A stretch of 19,782 bases of DNA from Christensenella sp. UBA4263 (GTDB lineage Bacteria; Bacillota; Clostridia; Christensenellales; Aristaeellaceae), in NCBI GenBank assembly GCA_002395225.1, contig DGWH01000109.1, forward strand, positions 1 through 19,782, written 5' to 3'. The first letter of the stretch is position 1. Every line of letters starts with the position of its first letter. Of this stretch, positions 8,048 through 14,003 are shown piece after piece. The notes beneath the pieces were generated by a model, which was not told the origin of the DNA, did not search any database, and was given only the letters and a program-made list of their open reading frames with translations. The translations under genes and the position numbers were made by a program.

Positions 8048-8126
8048 CATTGCGGTCCGCGTTTTTGTGGGTTTCCCGAATGACAATGGTCACCGTGTAC
8101 TTCCACACATGAAACGTAATGCGCAA
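8019..8126 (-). CDS. 35-residue peptide, candidate type I toxin, copy 1
   Basis: A short minus-strand frame with a TTG start (8126-8124) downstream of a purine-rich GGGGGGATAGG site. The first half alternates hydrophobic and aromatic residues (RITFHVWKYTVTIVI); the second is strongly polar and basic and ends NEKSNRHSAK. A hydrophobic N-half with a charged tail is the usual plan of type I toxins, though this hydrophobic part is short for a membrane helix. It has its own promoter (8208-8238) and a leader of roughly 75 nt. The ORF end is shared with the terminator of the convergent RNA. The N-half is unchanged in copy 2. The start codon is not ATG and I cannot name a family, so coding is probable, not certain. 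Confidence 0.5.
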   Translation of the reverse strand: MRITFHVWKYTVTIVIRETHKNADRNEKSNRHSAK

Positions 8127-8207
8127 CGTCCTATCCCCCCCTTTCGGTTCAGGGAGTAGGAACAGCCGCCAGCTTCCGTTCTTCACCACCTCTTGCGAGG
8201 CTCTTAT

Positions 8208-8238
8208 ATTCTATGGTTTTTTCCCCCCCTCATGTCAA
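8208..8238 (-). promoter_or_regulatory. Minus-strand promoter of short ORF 1
   Basis: TTGACA (8238-8233) and TAGAAT (8213-8208) on the minus strand, spacer 19 nt, longer than ideal. The resulting leader includes CCTC-GCAA-GAGG (8200-8189) and a GAACGG/CTGTTC hairpin (8182-8159) that echo the two hairpins of the small RNA. Confidence 0.5.
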
Positions 8239-8268
8239 GGCTTTTTCAATGGGTTTCGCCTCTGCACC

Positions 8269-8670
8269 ATGCGCATGGCCGAGCTGCTCTGCCTCTTCAT
8301 GGCTGAGTAAGGCTGCTCAGCTGACCGACCCGGAGAAAGCAGATGCCTATCTGTTTCATCTTCGGCGTGCCGCGATTCTGGAGGGCAGGCGACAACACGG
8401 GATGAGAAACTGATTCGGCTTGCAGAGGAAAACGGCATCACTGTCGGGCTGTCCCGGCAGCATTATACGGACGGGAGCGCACGGGTTGCTTTCCTGAAGG
8501 ATCTGGCATATACCCTTTCTCTGGGCGTTTGGGGACTGCTCGCCTGCCTGATTCAATGCAGTGAACGGTCCGCATTTGTGAGCGGAATGATCGGACTTAA
8601 CGGATTTGTGAACGTGATTAATCAGTTGTGGATCAGGAATCAGGCACGCGAAGAAGGCGACGGAAGATAA
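8269..8670 (+). pseudogene. Decayed gene of the array, copy 2 (array unit 1 into unit 2)
   Basis: Reading ATG 8269 (MRMAELLCLFMAE) hits TAA at 8308. The homologous text continues in the next frame (KAAQLTDPEKADAYLFHLRR, then AAILEGRR), returns to the first frame before DEKLIRLAEENGITVGL, and runs through a hydrophobic C-terminal region (LAYTLSLGVWGLLACLIQC ... GMIGLNGFVNVINQLWI) to TAA at 8668. Two compensating indels therefore break it. Merged, it would be about 135 residues with one or two membrane segments at the C-terminus. No family recognised. Confidence 0.6.
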
Positions 8671-8775
8671 CGGCGCTTCAAAGCCTGCATTCAGTCCGGA
8701 TAATGACTGAGGCACCTGTGCAGAAAGATGAGCGTAAAAAATCACCGGAATATTTATCCGATGCCTGAGAGTAAC

Positions 8776-8803
8776 TTGATAAAAAAGCCAAAATGCTTAT
8801 AAT
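8776..8803 (+). promoter_or_regulatory. Promoter of small RNA 2
   Basis: TTGATA (8776-8781), a 16-nt spacer and TATAAT (8798-8803). It is one base off the -35 of copy 1 and keeps the same spacer. Confidence 0.8.
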
Positions 8804-8809
8804 ATGAGA

Positions 8810-8913
8810 TGAAGAACGACACCAACAGCTGTTCCTCAGGTTAATGGGCTATATAATGGGTCGCAAGACCGCAAAAGCAGCCGTCACTTGCCAGAGTGGC
8901 GGTTGTTTTTTTT
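8810..8913 (+). ncRNA. Small RNA 2, second copy of the candidate antisense RNA
   Basis: Same layout as copy 1: the GAAGAAC...GCTGTTCCT hairpin, the GGTC-GCAA-GACC hairpin (8860-8869 region) and a terminator (8878-8888 pairing with 8895-8905, loop 8889-8894, then eight T, 8906-8913). The middle segment has diverged (GGTTAATGGGCTATATAATGG replaces the copy 1 sequence), while hairpins and terminator are kept, which argues for selection on structure. Confidence 0.7.
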
Positions 8914-8992
8914 CATTGCGGTCCGCGTTTTTGTGGGTTTCCCGAATGACAATGGTCACCGTGTACTTCCACACATGAAACGTAATGCGCAA
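8849..8992 (-). CDS. 47-residue peptide, frameshifted version of the candidate toxin, copy 2
   Basis: It starts at the equivalent TTG (8992-8990) with the same purine-rich ribosome site and the same first 28 residues (RITFHVWKYTVTIVIRET..., through NEK). An extra base in the A-run (eight T on the plus strand at 8906-8913) shifts the frame, so the HSAK ending is replaced by KQPPLWQVTAAFAVLRPII and the ORF ends at TAG 8849-8851, inside the opposing RNA gene. It may be inactive, or have an altered and more hydrophobic tail. Coding status is less certain than copy 1. Confidence 0.4.
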   Translation of the reverse strand: MRITFHVWKYTVTIVIRETHKNADRNEKKQPPLWQVTAAFAVLRPII

Positions 8993-9072
8993 CGTCCTAT
9001 CCCCCCTTTCGGTTCAGGGAGTAGGAACAGCCGCCAGCTTCCGTTCTTCACCACCTCTTGCGAGGCTCTTAT

Positions 9073-9100
9073 ATTTTATGGATTTTTTTCCTCATATCAA
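9073..9100 (-). promoter_or_regulatory. Minus-strand promoter of short ORF 2
   Basis: TTGATA (9100-9095), a 16-nt spacer and TAAAAT (9078-9073) on the minus strand. The C-run in the copy 1 spacer is replaced by a T-run here, shortening the spacer by 3 nt. Confidence 0.45.
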
Positions 9101-9130
9101 GGTTTTTTCAATGGGTTTCGCCTCTGCACC

Positions 9131-9564
9131 ATGCGCATGGCCGAGCTGCTCTGCCTCTTCATGGCTGAGTAAGGCTGCTCAACTGACCGACCCGGAGAAA
9201 GCAGATGCCTATCTGTTTCATCTTCGGCGTGCCGCGATTCTGGAGGGCAGGCGACAACACGCGATGAGAAACTGATTCGGCTTGCAGAGGAAACCGGCAT
9301 CACTGTCGGGCTGTCCGGCAACACTATACGGACGGGAGCGCACGGGTCACTTTCCAGAAGGATCTGGCATATACCCGTTCTCTGGGCTTTCGGTGACTGC
9401 CCGCCTGCCTGATTCAATGCAGTGAACGGTCCGCGCTTGTGAGCGGAATAATCGGACTTAACGGTTTTGTGACCGTGATTAATCAGCTGTGGATCAGGAA
9501 TCAGGCACGCGAAGAAGGCGATGAAAGAGAACGGCTCTTCAAAGCCTGTATTCAGTCCGGATAA
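9131..9564 (+). pseudogene. Decayed gene of the array, copy 3
   Basis: It carries the same early TAA and the same second shift as the 8269-8670 copy, so those lesions predate the duplication. It has lost another base in the LSRQHY region (CTGTCCGG for CTGTCCCGG) and has further changes. Its 3' end is the best preserved of the three: the frame continues past the point where copies 1 and 2 stop, through GDERERLFKACIQSG to TAA at 9562-9564. This shows the original C-terminus. Confidence 0.6.
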
Positions 9565-9635
9565 TGACTGAGGCACTTGTGCAGATAAAGAGCCGGATGC
9601 GACCGAGGAGGTCGGAATTAACAAAAAAAGAACAC

Positions 9636-9683
9636 AGAGCAGTGCATCGCTGTGAAGACGGTGATGTCGCTGCTCTCTTTTTT
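9636..9683 (+). terminator. Rho-independent terminator closing the array
   Basis: AGAGCAG...CTGCTCT arms (9636-9642, 9670-9676), extended inward by TG-CATCGC against GTGATG-CG with one bulged T, then C and T6 (9678-9683). A run of A upstream (9624-9630) means it could work in both directions. Confidence 0.75.
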
Positions 9684-9795
9684 GCGTATCTGGACAGATT
9701 GTCGCTGGTACGACTTCTGCACTGTCTTATTGTCTGTCAGGCGAGACAACGATTTCCGCCTGTTTCTGGCTGTGGAACATTTCACGAAAAAACGG

Positions 9796-9824
9796 TTGAA
9801 TTCAACCCACGGTTTTGCTATATT
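9796..9824 (+). promoter_or_regulatory. Promoter upstream of leader repeat B and the HTH gene
   Basis: TTGAAT (9796-9801), a 17-nt spacer and TATATT (9819-9824). The sequence just behind it (TATCTTTGA) also occurs upstream of leader copy A, at about 3624-3632, so the repeated element probably includes the transcription start. Confidence 0.6.
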
Positions 9825-9882
9825 CTGTGTATCTTTGAAAAGCGGTGAACGGGAACCTGGACATAAGGGTGTGCTTTACGTG

Positions 9883-9946
9883 CAGCGACAATCAGTCAAA
9901 TCCAGGCCTCATGCAATCCTGCTCCGGCAAATGCTCAACAGTGAGG
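9883..9946 (+). repeat. Leader repeat copy B, upstream of the HTH gene
   Basis: Matches 3660-3720 in four blocks (CAGCGACA, CAAATCCAGG, CTGCTCCGGCAA, GTGAGG). Here a perfect 9-bp stem can form between CAGGCCTCA (9903-9911) and TGAGGCCTG (9942-9950), and CCTGGA (9856-9861) can pair with TCCAGG (9901-9906), which would compete with it. The 9-bp stem is not conserved in copy A. A tiny frame (MNKTLSL, 9961-9984) follows. Candidate structured leader, class unknown. Confidence 0.55.
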
Positions 9947-10048
9947 CCTGCAAAGGAGAAATGAATAAAACGCTTTCGTTGTGAACAGCGGTGAAATCTG
10001 GAGAGAAAACTGAAAAACAGAGGTAAATGAGAAAGGAGACTGTGATTT

Positions 10049-11032
10049 ATGGGCGTCAAGACTGAAGATTTTGTTCCTTCCTTACCACCCAAAACCGTAA
10101 CCGAGAATATCGACTGGTTTGCCATCCTGGATTCCTTTGACCCGACTGTACTGGATGAAAAATATCTGAACGAATGTGCCCGCCGAAATCCGTATGAAAC
10201 CTGTTATAAGTGGGATACACCGTCCAAACCGATAAAAGAAAGGCTGGAGTTCTCACAGTGGAGTGTACAAAATGAGCGCCAGGCACTGACGGTAGCTGTA
10301 AACAGAATTAAGAAAGAGGGACTGACTCCGCTTACTTACAAAAAAGCCAGAGAGGCCCTGGTTCGATGCATCGGTCAAAAAGGCGCGCTGGAGTATAACA
10401 GACGGGAGTTTGAGAGGCTGGGTGAAGCGGGCCGGAAGAGGCAGGCGGAGGCGTATGCCGCGTATGAAAAAGCCCGGAATGAGAAGAGTGCCAGGCAGGA
10501 GAAGATCATTGATCTTGCCCGGGCTGACCCGTATTTTCTGGAGCATATAGAGGATTATGAGCTGAATGAGGCGGAACTTGACGAGCTTGAAGAGATGCTG
10601 GAAGCGGAGAGAAAAAGGGGTTATGAATATCAGGCATCTGTTCACGAGAAGGTGATCAGGGTGCGGAAAGGGTTTAAGGGAAGCAACGGGAAGCCGCTTA
10701 TACAGCGGGATTTCGCCAAACTGATCGACTACCCGATCAACAAATATGCAGAAGCAGAAAAGGTTGATAAATGGGGAAGGGAAAGCGAACCGGAAAGCCC
10801 CGTCGATTTCGATCTTCTGGAGAAACTTGTGATGATCTGTCATGCCAACCCTTACTGGCTGTTTGACTCCGACTGTGAGGAATACATGGCGCATGAGGAT
10901 GAAACCAGTGAGCCTGTTGTGAGTGGGGATGAACCCAGCTTATTTGTGAAACCCGATGTCATCCTGAAGTGGATCATGGAAGGAAAGCCGAGGAATACGA
11001 GATGGGAACACGGAATCGAGAGGAAGAAATGA
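10049..11032 (+). CDS. Hypothetical protein with coiled coil and C-terminal XRE-like HTH
   Basis: A 327-residue soluble protein; I do not recognise a named family. Residues about 110-195 are charged and helical (RRE...KRQAEAYAAYEKARNEK, then ELNEAELDELEEMLEAERKR), consistent with a coiled coil or dimerisation segment. Residues about 203-275 resemble a cryptic Cro/CI-type helix-turn-helix: IRVRKGFKGSNGKPLIQRDF, AKLIDYPINKYAEAEK, and LLEKLVMICHANPYWLF, the last typical of HTH domains in which helix 5 ends in NPxWL. ATG 10049 follows AAAGGAG by 11 nt. The gene sits behind its own promoter and the repeated leader, and overlaps the next gene by 4 nt. A DNA-binding regulator is likely; its target is unknown. 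Confidence 0.7.
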   Translation: MGVKTEDFVPSLPPKTVTENIDWFAILDSFDPTVLDEKYLNECARRNPYETCYKWDTPSKPIKERLEFSQWSVQNERQALTVAVNRIKKEGLTPLTYKKAREALVRCIGQKGALEYNRREFERLGEAGRKRQAEAYAAYEKARNEKSARQEKIIDLARADPYFLEHIEDYELNEAELDELEEMLEAERKRGYEYQASVHEKVIRVRKGFKGSNGKPLIQRDFAKLIDYPINKYAEAEKVDKWGRESEPESPVDFDLLEKLVMICHANPYWLFDSDCEEYMAHEDETSEPVVSGDEPSLFVKPDVILKWIMEGKPRNTRWEHGIERKK

Positions 11033-11346
11033 CAGAACTCAATCATGCAGCGGAAAAGCTGGCTGTGAATATCAAAACGCTGCCGCTCTCCGATCCCATC
11101 CTCCGGCATCTGGAAGCGGCAGCCACAGAGTTCCTGCACGGCAAGGGATTCGATATATCCACGCGCCCCGGCTGTATTGCTGCTCTTGCGTGGCTGGACG
11201 GGGCAAAAGTGGAAGAAGCGTTTTGGGATGGGGATTGCGTCTCTACCGCTGCAGACTGGTATATAGGGGAGGCACGCCTGGACGGGATGCGGAGAGTCAT
11301 TGAACACAGACTGCAAGATAGCTTCTTGCCTGCAATGAACAAATAA
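11029..11346 (+). CDS. Small hypothetical protein translationally coupled to the HTH gene
   Basis: 105 residues starting at an ATGA overlap with the upstream stop (ATG 11029-11031, TGA 11030-11032), with GAGAGGA as ribosome site inside the upstream gene. A start further upstream at 10969 would overlap the HTH gene by 64 nt and is less likely. The sequence is helical and slightly acidic (SDPILRHLEAAATEFLHGKG, AALAWLDGAKVEEAFWDG) with no membrane segment or known motif. Coupling suggests it acts with the HTH protein, perhaps as a partner or effector. Confidence 0.65.
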   Translation: MTELNHAAEKLAVNIKTLPLSDPILRHLEAAATEFLHGKGFDISTRPGCIAALAWLDGAKVEEAFWDGDCVSTAADWYIGEARLDGMRRVIEHRLQDSFLPAMNK

Positions 11347-11676
11347 CAGGCCGTGCTGCTGAATACCAGTGTGGGCTATGGCAAGAACGCCGAGGACACG
11401 ATCACCGGCGTGAAGCAGAGTAGAGACGAAGCAACTGTGGCTGCTGTGCTGCGAAACTTGGACACCTAAGCCAGGTCCGGCAACGCGCAGGGGAGCTACC
11501 AGATGTTGCAGGTGACTACATGGCGGCGATCACGCTGGGCGGCGTCACTGCCTCCGTGGACGATGCCAAAGGAAAGAAAATTCGCGCCGCGAATGCGCCG
11601 AAGGGTCTGATAACTCCCTGTGGACAGACTGTTGCGGTTGTGACGCTGACCAACCGGGCGTCAACACGGCGGTCAC
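11347..11676 (+). other. Remnant coding-like sequence without intact gene
   Basis: Two open stretches look like fragments of real proteins. One, 11347-11469, contains NTSVGYGKNAEDTITGVK and stops at TAA. The other starts near 11508 and contains GDYMAAITLGGVTASVDDAK and AANAPKGLITPCGQTVAVV. Neither has a ribosome site and I cannot name either. They are probably debris of one or two accessory genes, left next to a copy of the small RNA/peptide element. Confidence 0.4.
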
Positions 11677-11710
11677 ATGTTCGTTATCCCGAATTCAGGA
11701 TAACGAACAT
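11677..11710. repeat. 13-bp perfect inverted repeat
   Basis: ATGTTCGTTATCC (11677-11689) and GGATAACGAACAT (11698-11710) flank 8 nt (CGAATTCA). No T-run follows, so it is not a typical terminator. It sits at the boundary where similarity to the array's short ORF begins. Confidence 0.8.
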
Positions 11711-11756
11711 AAAGCAGGATCGCAACGAAAAAAACAACCACCACTCAGCAAAGTGA
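11698..11756 (+). pseudogene. Third, inverted copy of the candidate toxin 3' end
   Basis: On the plus strand the last codons read DRNEKNNHHSAK-stop (TGA 11754-11756), matching DRNEKSNRHSAK of the 8.0-kb ORF. The hydrophobic N-half is missing or rearranged: the inverted repeat at 11677-11710 occupies that place and no start codon with a ribosome site is visible. An alternative frame reads KKQPPLSKVTVAFAVLRPHI, close to the shifted tail of copy 2. Orientation is opposite to the array. Confidence 0.55.
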
Positions 11757-11781
11757 CGGTTGCTTTTGCGGTCTTGCGACC
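11728..11781 (-). ncRNA. Inverted copy of the small RNA 3' end with terminator
   Basis: On the minus strand the GGTC-GCAA-GACC hairpin (11781-11770) is followed by the terminator stem (11762-11752 with 11745-11735) and seven T (11734-11728), as in the array RNAs. No convincing promoter lies upstream: a terminator at 11803-11836 and only a TATATG-like -10 are seen. It may be a remnant. Confidence 0.45.
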
Positions 11782-11802
11782 ACATATACCCCCATGACGA
11801 AA

Positions 11803-11836
11803 ACCGGAGCTGTACAATTACAGCTCCGGTTTTTTT
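11803..11836. terminator. Bidirectional terminator downstream of the flavin reductase remnant
   Basis: A perfect 12-bp stem (ACCGGAGCTGTA, 11803-11814, with 11819-11830) and loop CAAT. Six T follow on the plus strand and four T on the minus strand. It ends the minus-strand gene and could stop plus-strand transcripts from the 11-kb region. Confidence 0.85.
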
Positions 11837-12270
11837 CAATGGGTGCGGATATCCTTTTTTGCGGTAAAGCCGTAACGGCCGATGGTCTCGCCGAGCTTTA
11901 CATAGCTTCCGACGGGAATGTCGTTCTCGGTTTTGGCACAGGAATAGGCGATCAGACCGGCCTCTTCCAGATGGATGAATTTGCTCTCTCCCTTGTATTC
12001 TTTGGATGCGTCGATGCCGACCACCTCGCCGATAAACATGTCGTGGCTTCCGAGCGGGATGATTTGTTTCAGCTTGCATTCGATGTTCAGGGGACTTTCC
12101 ATAATGATCGGCGCATAGTCAAGGTGAGCGGCTTTTCCTCTGGTGAGCCCTGTCAGTTTCCATTTATCCGGACAGTCTCTTGCACTGATAACACCGCACT
12201 GGTCCGCAGCGGCAGCCAGCTTCTCGGTGTTGAGAATGACTTCCAGCTTATCGGGACGCCTGTTGGCAAG
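11836..12270 (-). pseudogene. 5'-truncated flavin reductase-like protein
   Basis: The C-terminal about 140 residues of an FMN-binding split-barrel flavin reductase. Seen: LEVILNTEKLAAAADQCGV, the SARD segment, PLNIECKLKQIIPLGSHDMF, then IGEVVGIDASKEYKG and LEEAGLIAYS, in the order expected for that family. Intact relatives are about 190 residues and begin with an FMN-binding N-terminal part that is absent; upstream, the frame runs into an unrelated region containing the next gene's terminator. No start codon with a ribosome site precedes the conserved part. The stop is TGA at 11836-11838. Confidence 0.7.
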
Positions 12271-12304
12271 AAAACTCGGAACCGGGCTAAAGCCCTGTGG
12301 TAAA

Positions 12305-12346
12305 GCCGGGGGGACGGTTCCGATGGTCTGAAACCGTCCCCCCGGC
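12305..12346 (-). terminator. Strong hairpin terminator of the GH36 gene
   Basis: A perfect 15-bp GC-rich stem (12305-12319 with 12332-12346) and 12-nt loop lie 10 nt past the stop of the minus-strand hydrolase. Only three T follow on the minus strand, so it may act as a strong attenuating or RNA-stabilising hairpin. It sits at the truncation boundary of the flavin reductase. Confidence 0.7.
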
Positions 12347-12355
12347 TCATTATAC

Positions 12356-13912
12356 TTATCGCCACCAGACGGATTTCGTCTCAGGCGTATACCAGTCACT
12401 CCAATTGTATTGATGCTTCCCGTCATAAAGCATCCACTCCACAGGGCAGGTTGTCCGTTCCCAGTCGAGCGGGATTGCAGCATTATGCGGAAGCGAGGCG
12501 ATCCGGAAGGCTTCGTGAATCTTTTTACGCTGACGATCCTTCTGCAAGGCAGCATTTGCCGAAACGAACAAGGGTGTTCCGCTATGTGCCAGCAGATGCA
12601 GCCATTGCTCGTTCAGATCCCACGGGACCGCGTCTGTGGAGCCCACGCAGTCGGCATCGCAGGCATAGAACGCATTGTGCTGGGGCATGCGCATGGCCAG
12701 CGTATTGATGCCCATTCTGCGCGTTCTCTCCCAATCACGGCCGCTGGTATCGTCGCCTGTGCGCTGGATCTCAAACCGTCCGGCTGCCAGATGGCTTACT
12801 GTGTTGCAGCCCAGCACCATCGATGTGCCGGCGCCTGAGCGGATCGCATCATACAATGCGATCGTGATCTCCGCATTGGTACGTGCAGTGTCATGCAGTG
12901 CGGAAGGACGGCCGAGGCGGTCGCCACGGGGATCCCTGCCCCAGCCGCCCATCAGATCGAAGCAGGTAAAGTCATGCTTCAGCAGCTCAAAGCCCCAGCT
13001 GCTCAACTCATGCATTGTTTCCCGAATCTGATCCAGCACAGCCGGAACCGACGGGTCCAGCGTATAGCCGATTTTTTCCCGGCGCAGGACCCAGGAAGGA
13101 TCGACATCAGCATCCCACAGCAGCGGGCGAAGCCAAAGGCCGGGCTTTACATTCATCTGTTTGATCTGTGCCGCCAGGTCCTGCATTGCACCAAAGCGGA
13201 TATTTCCGCGCCAGGGGCCACCGTTTGTCTCCTGATGATCGGCATTCAGCTGCCAGCCGTCATCGATCACCATGAACGGGCGATTTTCATTTCCTTCTGC
13301 CATTTCGGCAATAAAGCCGGTATCACTAAGAATTTGCTGCGCAGAGCTGTGACCATAGGCGTAATACCAATTGTTTCCACCATAGACCGGTTTCCCGGGC
13401 AGGATCGGATGGTCACACAATCGACGGACCTGCTCACACAGGAAATGATAGGCATTGCCTGCCTGATTAAACACGGAATGAAATGTTCCGATGGTTAGTG
13501 TACGCTTTCCCAGCAGTACACCCTGATTACCGCTGCGCGTATCACACAGCAGCGTTACTGAATGACTGTCTGTCATCCAGCCGACAAAAGCATGGCATCC
13601 GGTCTTTACAGCTAAAAAGCTGTTCAGATCCCCTTCGCGGATCATCATGTACCAGGGCATTACTCGTTCAGGGCGGATCCCCTGCCAGCCCAGATCACCG
13701 TATCCGCGTTCCCACGCATCGCCGAAGAACCGTGCATCTGCACAGAACCCGGTATACCAGCGAAATCCGATGCACTCTACGCGTGTGTGCTCCGCACTCA
13801 ACAGCAGGTCATTTCCCTGCCAGCAGACCCTGACGTCATCCGGCAGCAACTGCCAACGACCGTCCACAAGTGCCCTCGTCTCATCAGGCTGACTCAGACA
13901 AATATCCCTCAT
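12356..13912 (-). CDS. Alpha-galactosidase-like glycoside hydrolase (GH36 / clan GH-D)
   Basis: A 518-residue cytoplasmic enzyme (no signal peptide) predicted to release terminal alpha-galactosyl or related residues. An N-terminal beta-rich domain (about 1-165) precedes a (beta/alpha)8 barrel beginning at GGNNWYYAYG. Clan-D motifs appear in order: FMVIDDGWQ, KPGLWLRPLLW, the nucleophile strand ELLKHDF with Asp314, a loop WGRDP, and the acid/base segment EIQRTGDDTSGRDW with Asp387/Asp388. It is shorter than classical GH36 enzymes (about 700), lacking most of the C-terminal domain, so the exact specificity is open. ATG 13912 lies 8 nt after GAGG; the adjacent GTG at 13915 is also possible. Monocistronic, with its own promoter and a downstream hairpin. 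Confidence 0.82.
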   Translation of the reverse strand: MRDICLSQPDETRALVDGRWQLLPDDVRVCWQGNDLLLSAEHTRVECIGFRWYTGFCADARFFGDAWERGYGDLGWQGIRPERVMPWYMMIREGDLNSFLAVKTGCHAFVGWMTDSHSVTLLCDTRSGNQGVLLGKRTLTIGTFHSVFNQAGNAYHFLCEQVRRLCDHPILPGKPVYGGNNWYYAYGHSSAQQILSDTGFIAEMAEGNENRPFMVIDDGWQLNADHQETNGGPWRGNIRFGAMQDLAAQIKQMNVKPGLWLRPLLWDADVDPSWVLRREKIGYTLDPSVPAVLDQIRETMHELSSWGFELLKHDFTCFDLMGGWGRDPRGDRLGRPSALHDTARTNAEITIALYDAIRSGAGTSMVLGCNTVSHLAAGRFEIQRTGDDTSGRDWERTRRMGINTLAMRMPQHNAFYACDADCVGSTDAVPWDLNEQWLHLLAHSGTPLFVSANAALQKDRQRKKIHEAFRIASLPHNAAIPLDWERTTCPVEWMLYDGKHQYNWSDWYTPETKSVWWR

Positions 13913-13974
13913 CACTTGAGCCTCGCTTTCTCTCAGAATGAATGATTACATCGCAACGCAAATTTCACGCACTC

Positions 13975-14003
13975 ATTATACGATCCAGCCTCGCTGTCGG
14001 CAA
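13975..14003 (-). promoter_or_regulatory. Promoter of the GH36 gene
   Basis: On the minus strand, TTGCCG (14003-13998), a 17-nt spacer and a perfect TATAAT (13980-13975). The leader is about 55 nt. Confidence 0.7.

Larger units (their letters stand above)
7664..9592 (+). repeat. Tandem array of a ~0.87-kb accessory unit (2 full + 1 partial)
   Basis: The marker GCCTGATTCA occurs at 7671, 8546 and 9407, giving periods of 875 and 861 bp. Unit 1 is about 7664-8538, unit 2 about 8539-9399, and a third is cut off near 9592. Units are highly similar but carry indels and substitutions. Each full unit contains the tail of a decayed gene, a plus-strand small RNA gene, a convergent minus-strand short ORF with its own promoter, and the front of the next copy of the decayed gene. 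The array arose by duplication after the decayed gene had already acquired its first frameshifts. Confidence 0.9.

Noticed and set aside
7664..9592. CRISPR array
   Set aside because: The repeat unit is ~870 bp with genes and promoters inside and only three occurrences; there are no short regularly spaced repeats and no cas operon.
9883..9950. Cobalamin or cyclic-di-GMP riboswitch
   Set aside because: Short motifs look superficially similar, but the invariant core elements of those classes are not present.
11977..12303. Plus-strand frames opposite the flavin reductase remnant
   Set aside because: Antisense shadows; the minus strand carries a recognisable flavin reductase sequence.
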